Shown here piece by piece: positions 1 to 12,100 of a stretch of DNA of 64,000 bases. A program made the translations under genes and the position numbers. The notes below the pieces were generated by a model. That model made no database searches, was not told where the DNA came from, and was given only the letters and a program-made list of their open reading frames with translations. Where the stretch lies: contig NC_088302.1 in the NCBI RefSeq assembly GCF_032854445.1, positions 23,883,788-23,947,787 on the forward strand. Direction: 5' to 3'. Position 1 is the stretch's first letter. Each line of letters starts with the position of its first letter. This DNA is from Liolophura sinensis (taxonomy: Eukaryota > Mollusca > Polyplacophora > Chitonida > Chitonidae).

Positions 1-1412
1 ATATTTGCAGAAGTGCCTGTTGAATAAAGAGAGCTACTTGAGCTTAATTGCTTGTTTTCTGCTTTCACTTGATGTACATGTATTTCAAAACTTTCATACT
101 GTAGTTAATAGGTTTGAAGCAGATTTTATGCATATATATGTATGTATACATGGATTGATCTGAATTTCATAAGGTAATTTAAGAGTCATAGGAAGCGAGA
201 TTGACCACTCCATTCAAGCAAGGCCTTCTACATGTTTAATAAGTCCCACCACACATACATGTACACCCAATTTAGAGACGTGATCTTTTTTTCATTTACC
301 AATACCTTGTTCCAGTTTTCACTCTTCTGTGGCATTATAAGGAGATCTTCACCTATGTTAACCCTTGTTATGGCTGGAATGCTGCTGAAGTGGCATTAAG
401 CCATAGTTGTTTCTTCAGTGCTCAAACATACAAAGTACAGGTAGCTTGTTATGTATAACCTGTGTTTCAGTCCTGAGCATTCCATGTACACATGTAGATA
501 GTGATGTTTTGAAGGGTTGAGTACCCATTGCCTGTTTGCTACAGATTCCATGTTAAAATTTCCTGGTTACATTCTTCAGAAAGACATGGGGATGAGTGAG
601 AAGGCTCTTGCTGAGGCTTGCACATGGAGACATGTCTTCAGGTTGCCTGACAGATGTTTCATTTGCTTGTCGTATTGATGATTAGCACTGTGATTTATTG
701 GCCTTCTTTTGTGCAGAGAGCCTGTTAACCCAGAGGCCTCCATCTATGGAATACTGATCTATTACAGCGTTGGATGTTGCTCATGAGAATCTGTCTATCC
801 TGTGAACATTAACATACATGTACCTGGAAGCTAAGCACAGAGGTGCAGCTGTGAGGGTTATTGATAGATGTGCTTTTAAAGTCTGATCATACCTATGATA
901 TTTGTACATGTGTGCACAGGCTTTATTTTGAATCCAAATTGTGTAGACAACTATTATTGGTAGACATTTATGCTGCATGAATTATCATTTCATCATCTAG
1001 TTACGTTCCAGTTCTGAGTTAAGGATAAGAAGTTCATGTCTACATGAGCAAGAGAACAGGAGGTTGAATTACTCTGAGTGTTTCTTTATGGGATGTTATT
1101 AGCAGGGGTTTTTAAGGGGTGAGGTGAACATGTTTCACTAGAGTACGTTCATCCACGTGACTCTCTGTGCTCATCACAGACTGGCAGTAATACAACTGAA
1201 AGTCTGTACGCTCCACCTGATGCTTTTATGCTGTCAAATCCCGAAGGCCATAGAGACGGCACTGGCTTCAGCTACAGTCACATGTTTTAAGCAGACATTT
1301 TTGGTTGAGGAAATCTATTCATTGGCTTTTTGGATGTATATTCATTCAGAACTGACATGATTTTGATATCTGGATCCGGTGGTGACAGCAGTGTATTTCC
1401 TCTACTTCACAG
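1..1412 (+). other. Intron (5' part) or upstream flank of the AFF gene
   Basis: Exon 1 at 1413 begins with the last base of a codon, so at least one coding exon lies upstream. I searched for a short ATG-bearing exon with a donor that leaves two bases, and found none I can defend. The interval is AT-rich with scattered ACATGTA motifs. An ATG at 1330 runs in frame into exon 1, but it lies before a good acceptor and adds residues unlike the AFF N-terminus. Confidence 0.6.
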
Positions 1413-1527
1413 ACATGACAACAAGCAGGCATTGCGGGTGCAAGCTCAGCAGCGGCGGGCGGCGCAGGCTCAGGAAAGGGCAGAGGTGAATGCTGCTGCA
1501 CCAGAGCTATTTGCGCAGCCAATCAGG
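1413..1527 (+). CDS. AFF exon 1 (first visible): N-terminal charged segment and start of P-TEFb-binding site
   Basis: The acceptor follows a pyrimidine-rich stretch ending TCTACTTCACAG at 1412; the donor is AGG|GTAAGC at 1528. Entry needs two bases from the previous exon, and exit is at a codon boundary. The exon encodes an Arg/Gln/Ala-rich helix-like segment, then PELFAQPIR. This matches the AFF layout of a basic RNLLR..ERRNQE-like stretch followed by the PLFAEPYK-like motif, which in human AFF4 contacts cyclin T1. The sequence is more Ala/Gln-rich than in vertebrates. Confidence 0.88.
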
Positions 1528-4500
1528 GTAAGCTTTGAAACAGTTGTTATTCTTATATGTTCATGTCTTACATTAATTAAAATTTTATTAATTTACTTGA
1601 TTGTTGCTGAAAGGCTTACTCACAAATTTTTCAGAAATTGAAATGTTGTAGTATAGTTATAATTATCGTGTGATTCACCATATATGATGTATAGTTAAGT
1701 GTAGTAATATATGTATTGTGTAACATTTCCCAGTCTGATTCACTCCCCCTAAATATGATCATCTTTTGTAGTTCAATTAACGCACAAAAATTCCAATGCC
1801 AGAGTGCAAAGTAAATATTGTAAAGTGTGTACTGTACATTAGTAAAGATTCCATATCCGATGATGTGCACAGTGCATATGTACTTATCTAAAGTCAAATG
1901 TTTTGGTACACTTATATTAAGTTCTCTCAAGACACATGGATTTAGTGACTTGGGTGACCATCACTGATTTTCATGAAAGTTTATTAGACTAGTACAGGTA
2001 TATGACTGATGCACACATGCAAAGTCTAAGACCTCAACTCTCAATCATGCTGCCTTCAGATTTCCAGGATTTGCATGATATCACATGATGGAATAACCTT
2101 AATATGCAATTCTCCCGTTGTAACATTAGATCAGCTGACTTATGAGGCATTATGATAATGTGCCTGACAGTGCCACTCCATGGCCTGGAGTATCTACTTG
2201 CATGTCATTTAAGGCACTGGTAGACTAATAATTGGGAGATTCAATCCCTGGCAGAATTTTTATGGCTACAAGATATAAAATGTAATGCTGTTATTAGTGT
2301 AAATGATTCAGAAAGTGTTGACATGCCACAAAGGGGTTTACTCCTATTAGGAATGTCTTATTTTACAAAGCTGGCCACATACAAAGTGTGTATCTACATC
2401 TCTAATTTTGGGGACATCTGATCTGCTTTTATACACAAGGTACATGCCCATGTAGTGGGTACAGGAATACACAGTTTCTCTTCTCTCACATATCTTTACT
2501 TTTCTAAAGAAAACTGAGAAAAGTTTTAGCACTACTACTCTGTTTTCTATAGATTAGAAAAATTACAGTGGTTTCCTCTGGTCTCAAACATTTTATTGGT
2601 GTTTTAAAAGTGAGAAGTGGAGCACAGCTTCAGACATCAATCAGTTTTGAAAAATCAGCTAGTTACCGTTAATCCACTGTTCTTCACAAAAATGTTGTGA
2701 GGATCTGATGAGAGCCACCACAGCCAGAGGAATTTCATGTCTAAATCTTTTCCACGAAATTAAATTATGTCCAAAATTCACCTTTTTGGACATGTATATG
2801 ATAATGTTCAGGCAGTATGTTCCCTTCACATAAATGCAATGTATAAGCATTTAACAGTGTTCAGTTAGGTATGAAATTGACAGGTGAGACCTCCATGTGT
2901 GGTGAGACTCCAACTTAGCTGTGTTTATTAGGCATCACCTTAGGTGTCAGCAGTAAACACACTTGCTTCATTTGGCTGTTGTCTGATTGGCTAGTGGGTT
3001 TGTACGCACCAACATTTTTTTTTTTTTTTTTTAACCTCCCTTGGCTGTAGGGAGCCAATCAAGCACCATTCAAGTTCCTCGCTTCCTGATATTTCAGACT
3101 GACCTGATGTCTAGCCACATTGTGTTGTGAGATTCACAGAGACTGTGATAACCACTGCATAACTTGAGCTAAGCAACACCAGCTGGAAATGATTCTGTCA
3201 AATCCTCAATCTCCCTCATCCTAGAGAGAATGCCTAGCGTAGAGTAAATAATACGCCTGCAGTTTTAATTCTCTCGTATTTGCTGGATATATGTGTGTCA
3301 GTTTTCTCCGGGGGCTATCATAGCAAATATTCAGCCTATAATCTTGGCTATTTACTCTGAGATTATTTTGCTCTATGAGACACAGGATAGGAGTCACTTT
3401 GGCACCAGGCCCGCACAGTACCCTTCACTGAGGATGCACCAGAGAGAATGCCACTCTTGTACTTTACATCCCCCTTGCTGAGAATTGAGTTTCTGCTGCA
3501 TTGCAGATTGCACCTAAAATGTAACCCCATTGCTTTTCTTTTTTTTTTTTTCTTTTTCTTTTAAGCGCAGCTTTAAATGTCATTGTGCCCTGTATATGTT
3601 TTGAAAGAGTAGACTGGCATATTCACAGAACAGGATTTGTGACAATTATAAACATGAAGGTTTGCATGACTTATAGTTGCAGAAGGTTGTCTTAGTTTAG
3701 CTTTTGATGGTAGGTACACCTGCATTTAACCTATGTTTTTGCAGAACTACTTTCATACCTGGCTCCTGGTTAACCTAGGAGACTTATGCATGCATACATA
3801 TATGTGTGCTACAACCATGTATTAAAATTCAGCTATACATGTACATGTATCGTTTATGGCCTGTAAATCTGCTTACACAAAACCAGAGTCATTAAAGCAT
3901 GACATTTCATATCCTATTTATAGTAAGAGTTAGCAAAAGAGTAGGTCTGACACTCTGCATGCCCTGGGTGGGACCCACTGCCTGTTGACTCTCAGTTGCC
4001 TCTACCTCAGCTAAGAGCATCACACATTTTCACTGTCACCCTAACCATGTTTGATATGGCAGGTCATGTTTCTGCCAAGGGCACAAACTGTGTGTAGTAA
4101 TGATTTGTTCACATTCTGACATACACTTACACTGTGGTGTTTATCTATGAGAATGTCTCAGCATGTGGTTGATGGATATCTCGGGCCTACTGTTGGATTG
4201 GGTTAGAGTGTACTCAAACAGTTGCTCTGTTATCACACCAGTATATTCATGTATGTTCAATGAAACTTCAGCATTTGTGAGCACTGGAGTAAATTACATG
4301 CTGGCTTCACCTCAACCACTGCATCGAGTCACTTTGTTATTGACATTCTATCTTTTAACTCGCACCATTCACTTTATGAAGGCCCTGATTTCAAGACATC
4401 CTGAAATCAAACTGTACATGATGGACTTTGGACAGAATGTTACAGCTATTGGCATTGGCATTGTATACTTTTAATGTAAGGGCAGTCTGACTCGATGAAA

Positions 4501-6094
4501 AGTAAATTAAAGGTGGACTTCAATAAAGACTTGGCATTATCTTTACTTGACTGATTTTGTTTTTCCAGGTCCATCCTAATAACCATGATTTTACAGCGGA
4601 ACGGATAAAACATATACTTGGAGACTACGAGCAAGTTCAGCCAAATCTACACAAGTCATCCCTTCTAGGTGTTGCCCGAGGGCCCGGCACCCCACAGCCA
4701 TCTAAGAGTGGCACAGCTCCACCTTCCTTTTTTGTCAAACCTTCCCCAAATGGGACACACAAAGATGCGAGTCACAAAGTTGGTTTACGTGCACATGCTA
4801 CTGGATTTGGAAATAATGCACAGAAGGCTGGGAGCTCTGCAGCAGCTAGCAGTTCTGGTTGGCAAAGTGAAACCTCTACAAAGTGGCCTTCCTGTACTAG
4901 TGTCAGAAAAGTGAAACGACAGACAAAAGAACTGACAGACATAGAACTAAGTACAATTCTGGTAGGCCTATCAAATCTGAAAGTTCACCAGATAGAACTG
5001 TGAAAGTGAGAGAAAAATCAGTGGAGAGAGTCGATGCTTCTCGGCACACTGGTGCAACGACAGCCAAGTCAAGTCATGGGCGAACCAGCTCGCACAAGTC
5101 TCCTTCGAGTGCTAGTTCTCGGCATACAGGCAACAAAAGTCTACATGCACATGACAGCAAACATGTCAAGGACACTTTCCAACACGATCCCCCTGAATTG
5201 GTGAAGCACCTCTCTCCCCATTTGTCACCCATCCACTCTTCCCCAGAGAATGAGGATCATGGTGCCAAAGATTGCCAGATCTCTTCCAGCATTATTAAGT
5301 CACCCAGCAAAGTGAAAGTAGAAGAACCCAAGATGGCACCCCCAAATGGTACAATCCCTGTGAATGGCTTAACCAAAAAACACAGACATAATCTTCCAAA
5401 GATCCATATTCATATGGAGGTAAGTGATCCTGGGTTATAAGCTTTGGTGTCATGTAAGATACACACTTTTTTGCCCGGTTTACTGACGGATTGTCGAGCA
5501 GACTGAGAGATTCAAATCCAGCTCTTGACTAATTTGGCTGGAGGAGGTAACTGTGCCAGGTGATGTGTGGTGGTTTCAGTCTTCAGTGTGCAGTGCTTGA
5601 TTAGAATAAAGATGTATGACTTTTAAAAGATTATGCATGTTCTAATTATTTTTCAGACAGCTGGATGCATTTCATGTCAGTAATGAATTTGAAATATGAT
5701 TTCATGAAATTGTTGAATCATGGCACTGGTTTTCATTAGTCGTACTTGCTAATTGTTAGGCTGTTAAAAGCTGCTGAGAATGTTTTATGTACACTATACC
5801 CTGAACAAATTTAAACAAATTCCATACAATTTAAGATCATAGTTCCTAAAAATTTGAATACTAAAAATCATTATTAAAGTGGGGGCTGTTGACATACATG
5901 TATATGAAATACATGCAACCAGTCCAGCTCAGATAACAATCCTCAATCCTAATGTGGTAAAACATGCTCTACATGTTGGTCAATTTTTTTGAGAATTTAG
6001 AGTTTGTCTGGAAATTGGTGTTTTATAGGAAAGTGTTGAAAATTAGATCATCGTTAAAATTAAGTTTGTTGGGGGCCTGCTGTGGTTTTTTTCT

Positions 6095-6128
<34 letters not shown>

Positions 6129-9100
6129 GCTTCAGATGGAGTTCTTTTTTGTTTTTGTTTTTTCTCTTCATGTTTATTTCTTTAAAACCCTCGTCTCTTT
6201 CATTAGCCTGAATAACAGTTTCCTCAGGCCCGTACCCTTTTTTTTTTTTTTTTATAGGTTTGAGTTACCCCCAACAAAGAATTTTAAAGATGTCGTCGTA
6301 ACATTGCTTACCAGTACTGAATATGTAAATTTACACGGAGTACAAGATCGTTTTACGTGTAGTGGTACGACATCATTTCATGTTGTGTACATTGTGTTCA
6401 TCTTTTCATACGGGTTCTACTTTAAGGGCAAACCTCCCAGTGATCCATCAAGCAGTGTTGATGATATAATCAAGGTGGGTACACCGACTTTCAAACTTGA
6501 CAATGAATTCATGAAATCTTGAATTTAGATTAGAATGGTTGTTAAGATGATGCATGCATTTCAAAATGCACACCACAGTAAAGAACAGGAACACTGTTCC
6601 GAACTAACAATCCCCTATGAAGAGCACTGCTCCAAACTAACAATTTCCTGTGAAAACTCTCAATTAACATGAAAATATCAAATTTGATGATAATTTCCTG
6701 ACGTAAAATCTACAGCTCACTTGAATGAACGATTGGATTCTACTGTGCTGTATGGTGTACCAATTTTGAGAGTTAAGAATTACACTTAATGTCCAGTTCA
6801 ATCACCCTACTGATTAATCGAGAGATGCTAGAAAGATGAGTTGCCAACCATGCACGTCGCTGTTGATGGCACTCCAGTTGTAAATTAAGACAGCATAATA
6901 TAATCTTACATATATAAGCTCTGGAATATTGACCAGTAGAAAAGCAGCATTCCTTTTGATGCTGTCAACAGGTGACTGATTATATTGGAAAAGAGACAAG
7001 TCACATGTTTGGCCTACTTTTTCTTTCGGCAGTGGCGCTTGTATGCACACATTATTTAGAACCGTGCATGTAAATTAATTGAAACTTTTAGTGCCCCAAT
7101 AACTAAACCACCAATTATGTATAAAATTGAGTTCATCATTGTTAACAATGTTTGGATGTCTTTTACCCTAATTCCTCAACCAGCGTAATGACCCACAAAT
7201 CTCTCACCAATGCAGTCGCTGTGAGTTCAAGTCCAGCTCATGCTGGCTTCCTCTCAGGCTGTAAGTGGGAAGGTCTGGCAGCAACCTGCAGATGGTCATG
7301 GGTTTCCCACGGGTTGTGCCCGGTTTCCACCCACCATAATGCTGGCCACTGTCATATAAGTGAAATATTCTTGAGTACGGCGTAAAACAACAATCAAATA
7401 AATAAATAACTAATTCCTCAACCATAATACATATGAAAGGGCAACCTTCAGTGTGATTTATACCATCTGCTATGGTTGCATATTCCATTTTGATGGCTTT
7501 ACAAAAAAGTATAGTTTTATCGGCGAGACAGAGTAAGGCCCTCAGAGTCAACTTGAATGAACATCTTGCAGACATGTGAAGATATTGATAGTGATACTGT
7601 TGTATACTTAATAAATATATAAAAAAAATATGTATGTCCCTTTCATTGGCTTGTTGTACAAGTTGTCAAGAACTACTTTTAACTGTATTTTATGGTGTTG
7701 TAAAGGTAGACTTCACTGTGATAACCTGTATCCTTATTTGTTGTTTCTTCAGGAGATGACCCGAATAGACCCCCCTCTGACAGGCATCAGTACCCCTCAC
7801 AAAGAGAAAAACTTCCCCTTCCCCTCAGGCCATCCAGTAAGTAATCACATTTGCCAGGCCTAGATGACCTGTGTGTGCAAACTGCGAATGATGATGGACA
7901 ACATCATTGAGCTGATCTTTCCACAGTATTATAGAGAAGATAAACGTGTAAAGTTATTCACGAGATGTTAAGGTTCTCGGAAGTGCTGATTCAGCTGAAT
8001 GTATTTGCCCTTAAAATTGCCCAGTTAGGGGTATTTTAGAGGCAAGTAAAGATCATAAAATTTTACTTTTGGTGCTGACACATTTGTCTAGTAAGACATG
8101 ATCTTATCTTTGTAATATAACTCTCAGTTCAGGAAAAGATAGTCATGTATGAAATATATTAGGACGGAAACGTGTTATAATTCCCTGAATGTGTAGGCTT
8201 TCAATTTACTGCACTTCACCTAAAGTTTAGTATATTTCAGGTGACACATATTGCTTGATTCATCCACCATACAGGGCCACTTAAAAGTTTTTTGTGAAGA
8301 TTTATCTCTTTTCATACAAATTAAAATCAAATCATTTTGAGGCCTTCATGTGCTTCTGAAAGTGTGTGTTTTACATACCAAAAATTGAAGGTGAAATACA
8401 GCATCATACAAGATCTTCAATTTTGCTACTTACATTTCTAGGCTGTGATAAAGTCAGTGGATTTAAAATGAAAATCTTTACGTCACAGATTTCAGTCTTG
8501 TGGTAATATTTATATGTAGAAATTCATAGGACAGGTTGTATTTTGCATTACATTAACTGTGTTCCATGTTCCTACTGGTATTTAGATTACCCTGATTCTT
8601 TGTAATTGTTTAATGACGATAGTATGCATGTTAGTAGGTATGGAATACAACGTAAAATGCACCAGAAGTTGGTGTGAACAAATTCTGTTTGAGAAGTTGG
8701 GGGGGGAGGGCCTTCGTGGCTCAGTTGGTTAGCGTGCTAGCGCAGCGTAATAACCCACCATAATCTCACCAATGTGGTCGCTGTGATTTCAAGTCCAGCT
8801 CATCTTCCTCTCTGGCCATACGTGGGAAGGTCTACCAGCAACCTGCGGATGGTCCTGGGTTTCCCCCGGGCTCTGCCCGGTTTCCTCCCACTATAATGCT
8901 GGTCGCCGTCGTACGAGTGAAATATTCTTGAGTACAGCGTAAAATACTAATCAAGTAAGTAAATAAATAAATAACTGTTTGAGAAAGATGTTGAATGCAG
9001 TGAATAAAAAGACATGATACACAAGCTACAATTCCACTTCAAGTCCACACATTGCATAATAGAAGTTATTTAATCCTAAGTTAGTATGTGGTACATCATG

Positions 9101-12100
9101 GATGGGTACAGGGTCTTCTTGTGTCCGTCAGGAGTACTCTTTTAAACGAATCAGATGGGCAGAAATTTGAAATGATCAAATGTTTTTTTTTTTTATTCTA
9201 AAAATTGGTGTCTTTGTATTATTAAATTCATTGTAGGACTAACCCTGTTAGATGTCTCTGATATACATTTTATGATATGCACAGAAATAGGATAAGATGG
9301 CTGAGAATGCATTTCCAAGCATGAACAAAATCTGTGGCCCCCAGCTATTTTGGTTCATTTTACTTCTCTGTGGTGGGCAAAAATTTTTCTAAAAATTCAA
9401 GTAAGGACAAAAATTCCTGGATCCAACACTCTACATGTTCATTGACTGAGGAAACTATAGTCATTACCAGAATGACAGTTGTATCCTACAACCCATACTC
9501 CTCGTTCTGTGCCAAACATGAAACATTGTCGGCAGAAAATAGTTTTCAGTGGAATGTTTGTACCTTTCTGTATCCTGTATCTGCTTAACTAACGGCTTTG
9601 TGCAGGAAATGTCAAAATCACATTGAAATGTTTCATAATACTAATACAAATATATTCTTACTAATTCAAGCTTTTATGCCACCTGACGGGACTTCTGTGA
9701 GAAAATCAAGTTTTAAGAGTACCAGTATCAATTGTGTTCTATTTCATTACTGTATCTTTCATTTCTAGTAGTTTCTATTTTCTAGATGTTATAGCAAGAT
9801 AAACCTCATCCTAGAATGTTCACTTTTTTTGGTTTTAACACAATTCATGTTTTCCATTTCTCTTTAGGATCCACATTCACGTCTGCAGGTTACAAAACGT
9901 AAGTACTTGTTTTTCATGTTTTCTTGTACATTTTTGTAATTCAATTGAAATGTAATTTAATAAGAGTAATAATGCAGTATTTCTACATTTTAAGGGGTTG
10001 TGATGTCCTCTTCCTAGAATGATATTTTTTATCTTTTTGGAAGAGATAGTTCAGTTAAAGTATAGAGTTTGCACTTTATGCATCCGACAAATTTTACTAC
10101 CTCATTCATTTTGCAGAACATAGTGTGTCTTTGAATCCTGATTTATGCCAACTTTTCTAATTTACATAACATGGATACATGTATATTTAGTTGGTTGTGA
10201 TGAAACAAAACCTTGTATTCCCAGAGATGGAGGAAAACTCAGTCGATGTTCATTTCAGTGAAAATTTTTGTTTATACACATATCTAGGCTCTTGTCCGCA
10301 TTTAATGTGGGTGCTATTTATTCAGTGGCATTAGCATTGCAAACTTGAATAGGGTTTGTAGTTTGATGTTGATTTATTAGGTAGGAAAATGATTTGTCAG
10401 GTATTTTTACATGATCTGTAACCCTTTCAAGAAGAGTTTCTGTGCATGAAGAATGGACATCTCATATGAGTTGTAACCAGTTGTATCTATGTTGTTCTGG
10501 GTGAAGTGTAAACTGGGTTATCTTAAAAGGTCTTCTCACCTGTTGTTGACCTGTTTAGTGCTGACGACGAAGTGGTTTACAATACAGATCAACACTGGAA
10601 AGGCTGAGTTATGTCCCTTGAACTGAAGTAGAGATAACTACATTTACCAGTTACTGATGCAGATGAATAAGTATATGTAGAGGTGGCATCTAAAAGCTAT
10701 TGGGTTCTGTCCTGTTTCTTTTTGGGCCTTTTGGTGGGTGGGTTGGAGCCGGCATGAGTCGCTTGCTAAGACGTTGGGTACAATGAGCCCTCATGAAAAA
10801 GGACTTACCATTGACCAATGAGTTTCCACTGACAGTGACTCTCAAACTTTGGCAAGAACTTGATGAGGTGTACAATTTTCCCATAATCTCCTCCTGGCTT
10901 TCTCCACCTACATGTACAAGCATGACTGTTGTCACAGAAGTGAAATAGGCTTGACCAGCGTGTTCAGTGAATAAACATAAGTCACAACTCAGTCATCCAG
11001 TTCTAGAATTAATTTGTTTGAAAATATTTTGATTGCTTTGTACACTCCATGAAGCCTGATGCAAGTGATCATTTTGGCCTGGTAAGGTGGCTTTTTTTTT
11101 TTGATCACAGTAAGAGGTTCTTTAGGTTTCTTGCAAACTGTTGCAGTTTCATCTATTGACAAAATAATCTATCATCAGATGAGTGAATTACCTCTTAGTT
11201 TGGGTTAAAAAGACCAATCAAAAATATAAACCAGAGATTTAATTATATTTTGCAGCTGTTGTATTGAATTCACACATTAACATGTCAGATTCTTCCAACA
11301 AGGTACATGTAATTTAATCACATAAGTGAATATATAGTTACCTTTCTAAAGTCTGTTCTGGTTTCAGTAAGAAAGTGTTTACTAAAACTTACACCTAAAA
11401 CTTAGCATTTTTCAAGTGACTTTTGCTTGATTCTGTTTTATTCATTCTCGCTATTGGAACTACTCTTGCAAATTTAAAAAGTGAATAGGTCAAAAAATTA
11501 ATTTTGGTTTTATTTTGGTGTTTTTTAAATTGTTTTCTGTCAGTGTGTGGCTTTATCCCAAAACATGTTTGCCCTGCTTATTTTCTGTAGGGACTACAAA
11601 TGATGTAGTAAGTTCTATACCAAACATTAGGTCAAATGCAGGATGTACACGTATGAAAGGGTTTCAGTGCCAAGCTCGTTAGGTTTTCATTAAAGGAACT
11701 GCCAGTTTGTAGAAAGTACATGTATTCATGCACCCTGCAGGTAAATATAATCTCTTCCTAGCCAGTGACACTGATTTGACCTGACATGAGTGGAATTGAA
11801 AACAACAAAGTACATGCCTCTGTGTGCTGGTGTTTGTTCAAGCTTATCATTCGTATTCATGGCTTTGTTTTAATATCTGCTGTGTATTGTCCCTTTGTTA
11901 GATTTATACAATTAAAGAGATTATCATATTTTGTCAGGCTAATTTTGTTTTTGTTGGTGTGTGGCCAAAAGTGTCTCGTTCCTTTTAGATGTAGTAGACA
12001 AAGCATGAAACATGTAGGTATGTCGGAGTCATTGTTTGACCTGCTGTCGTACTGTAAATAGCCTCAAATGTTTCCAAAATAGCATAAATATAAATATATA

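Noticed and set aside
1330-1412. ATG at 1330 as the start codon of the AFF gene
   Set aside because: A strong acceptor at 1412 and the non-AFF character of the residues before it make it intronic. An alternative promoter cannot be excluded.
6082-6474. 146-codon frame before exon 3 as a longer exon
   Set aside because: Its first half is translated poly-T (Phe runs), and the AFF similarity begins only at 6427 after an AG.
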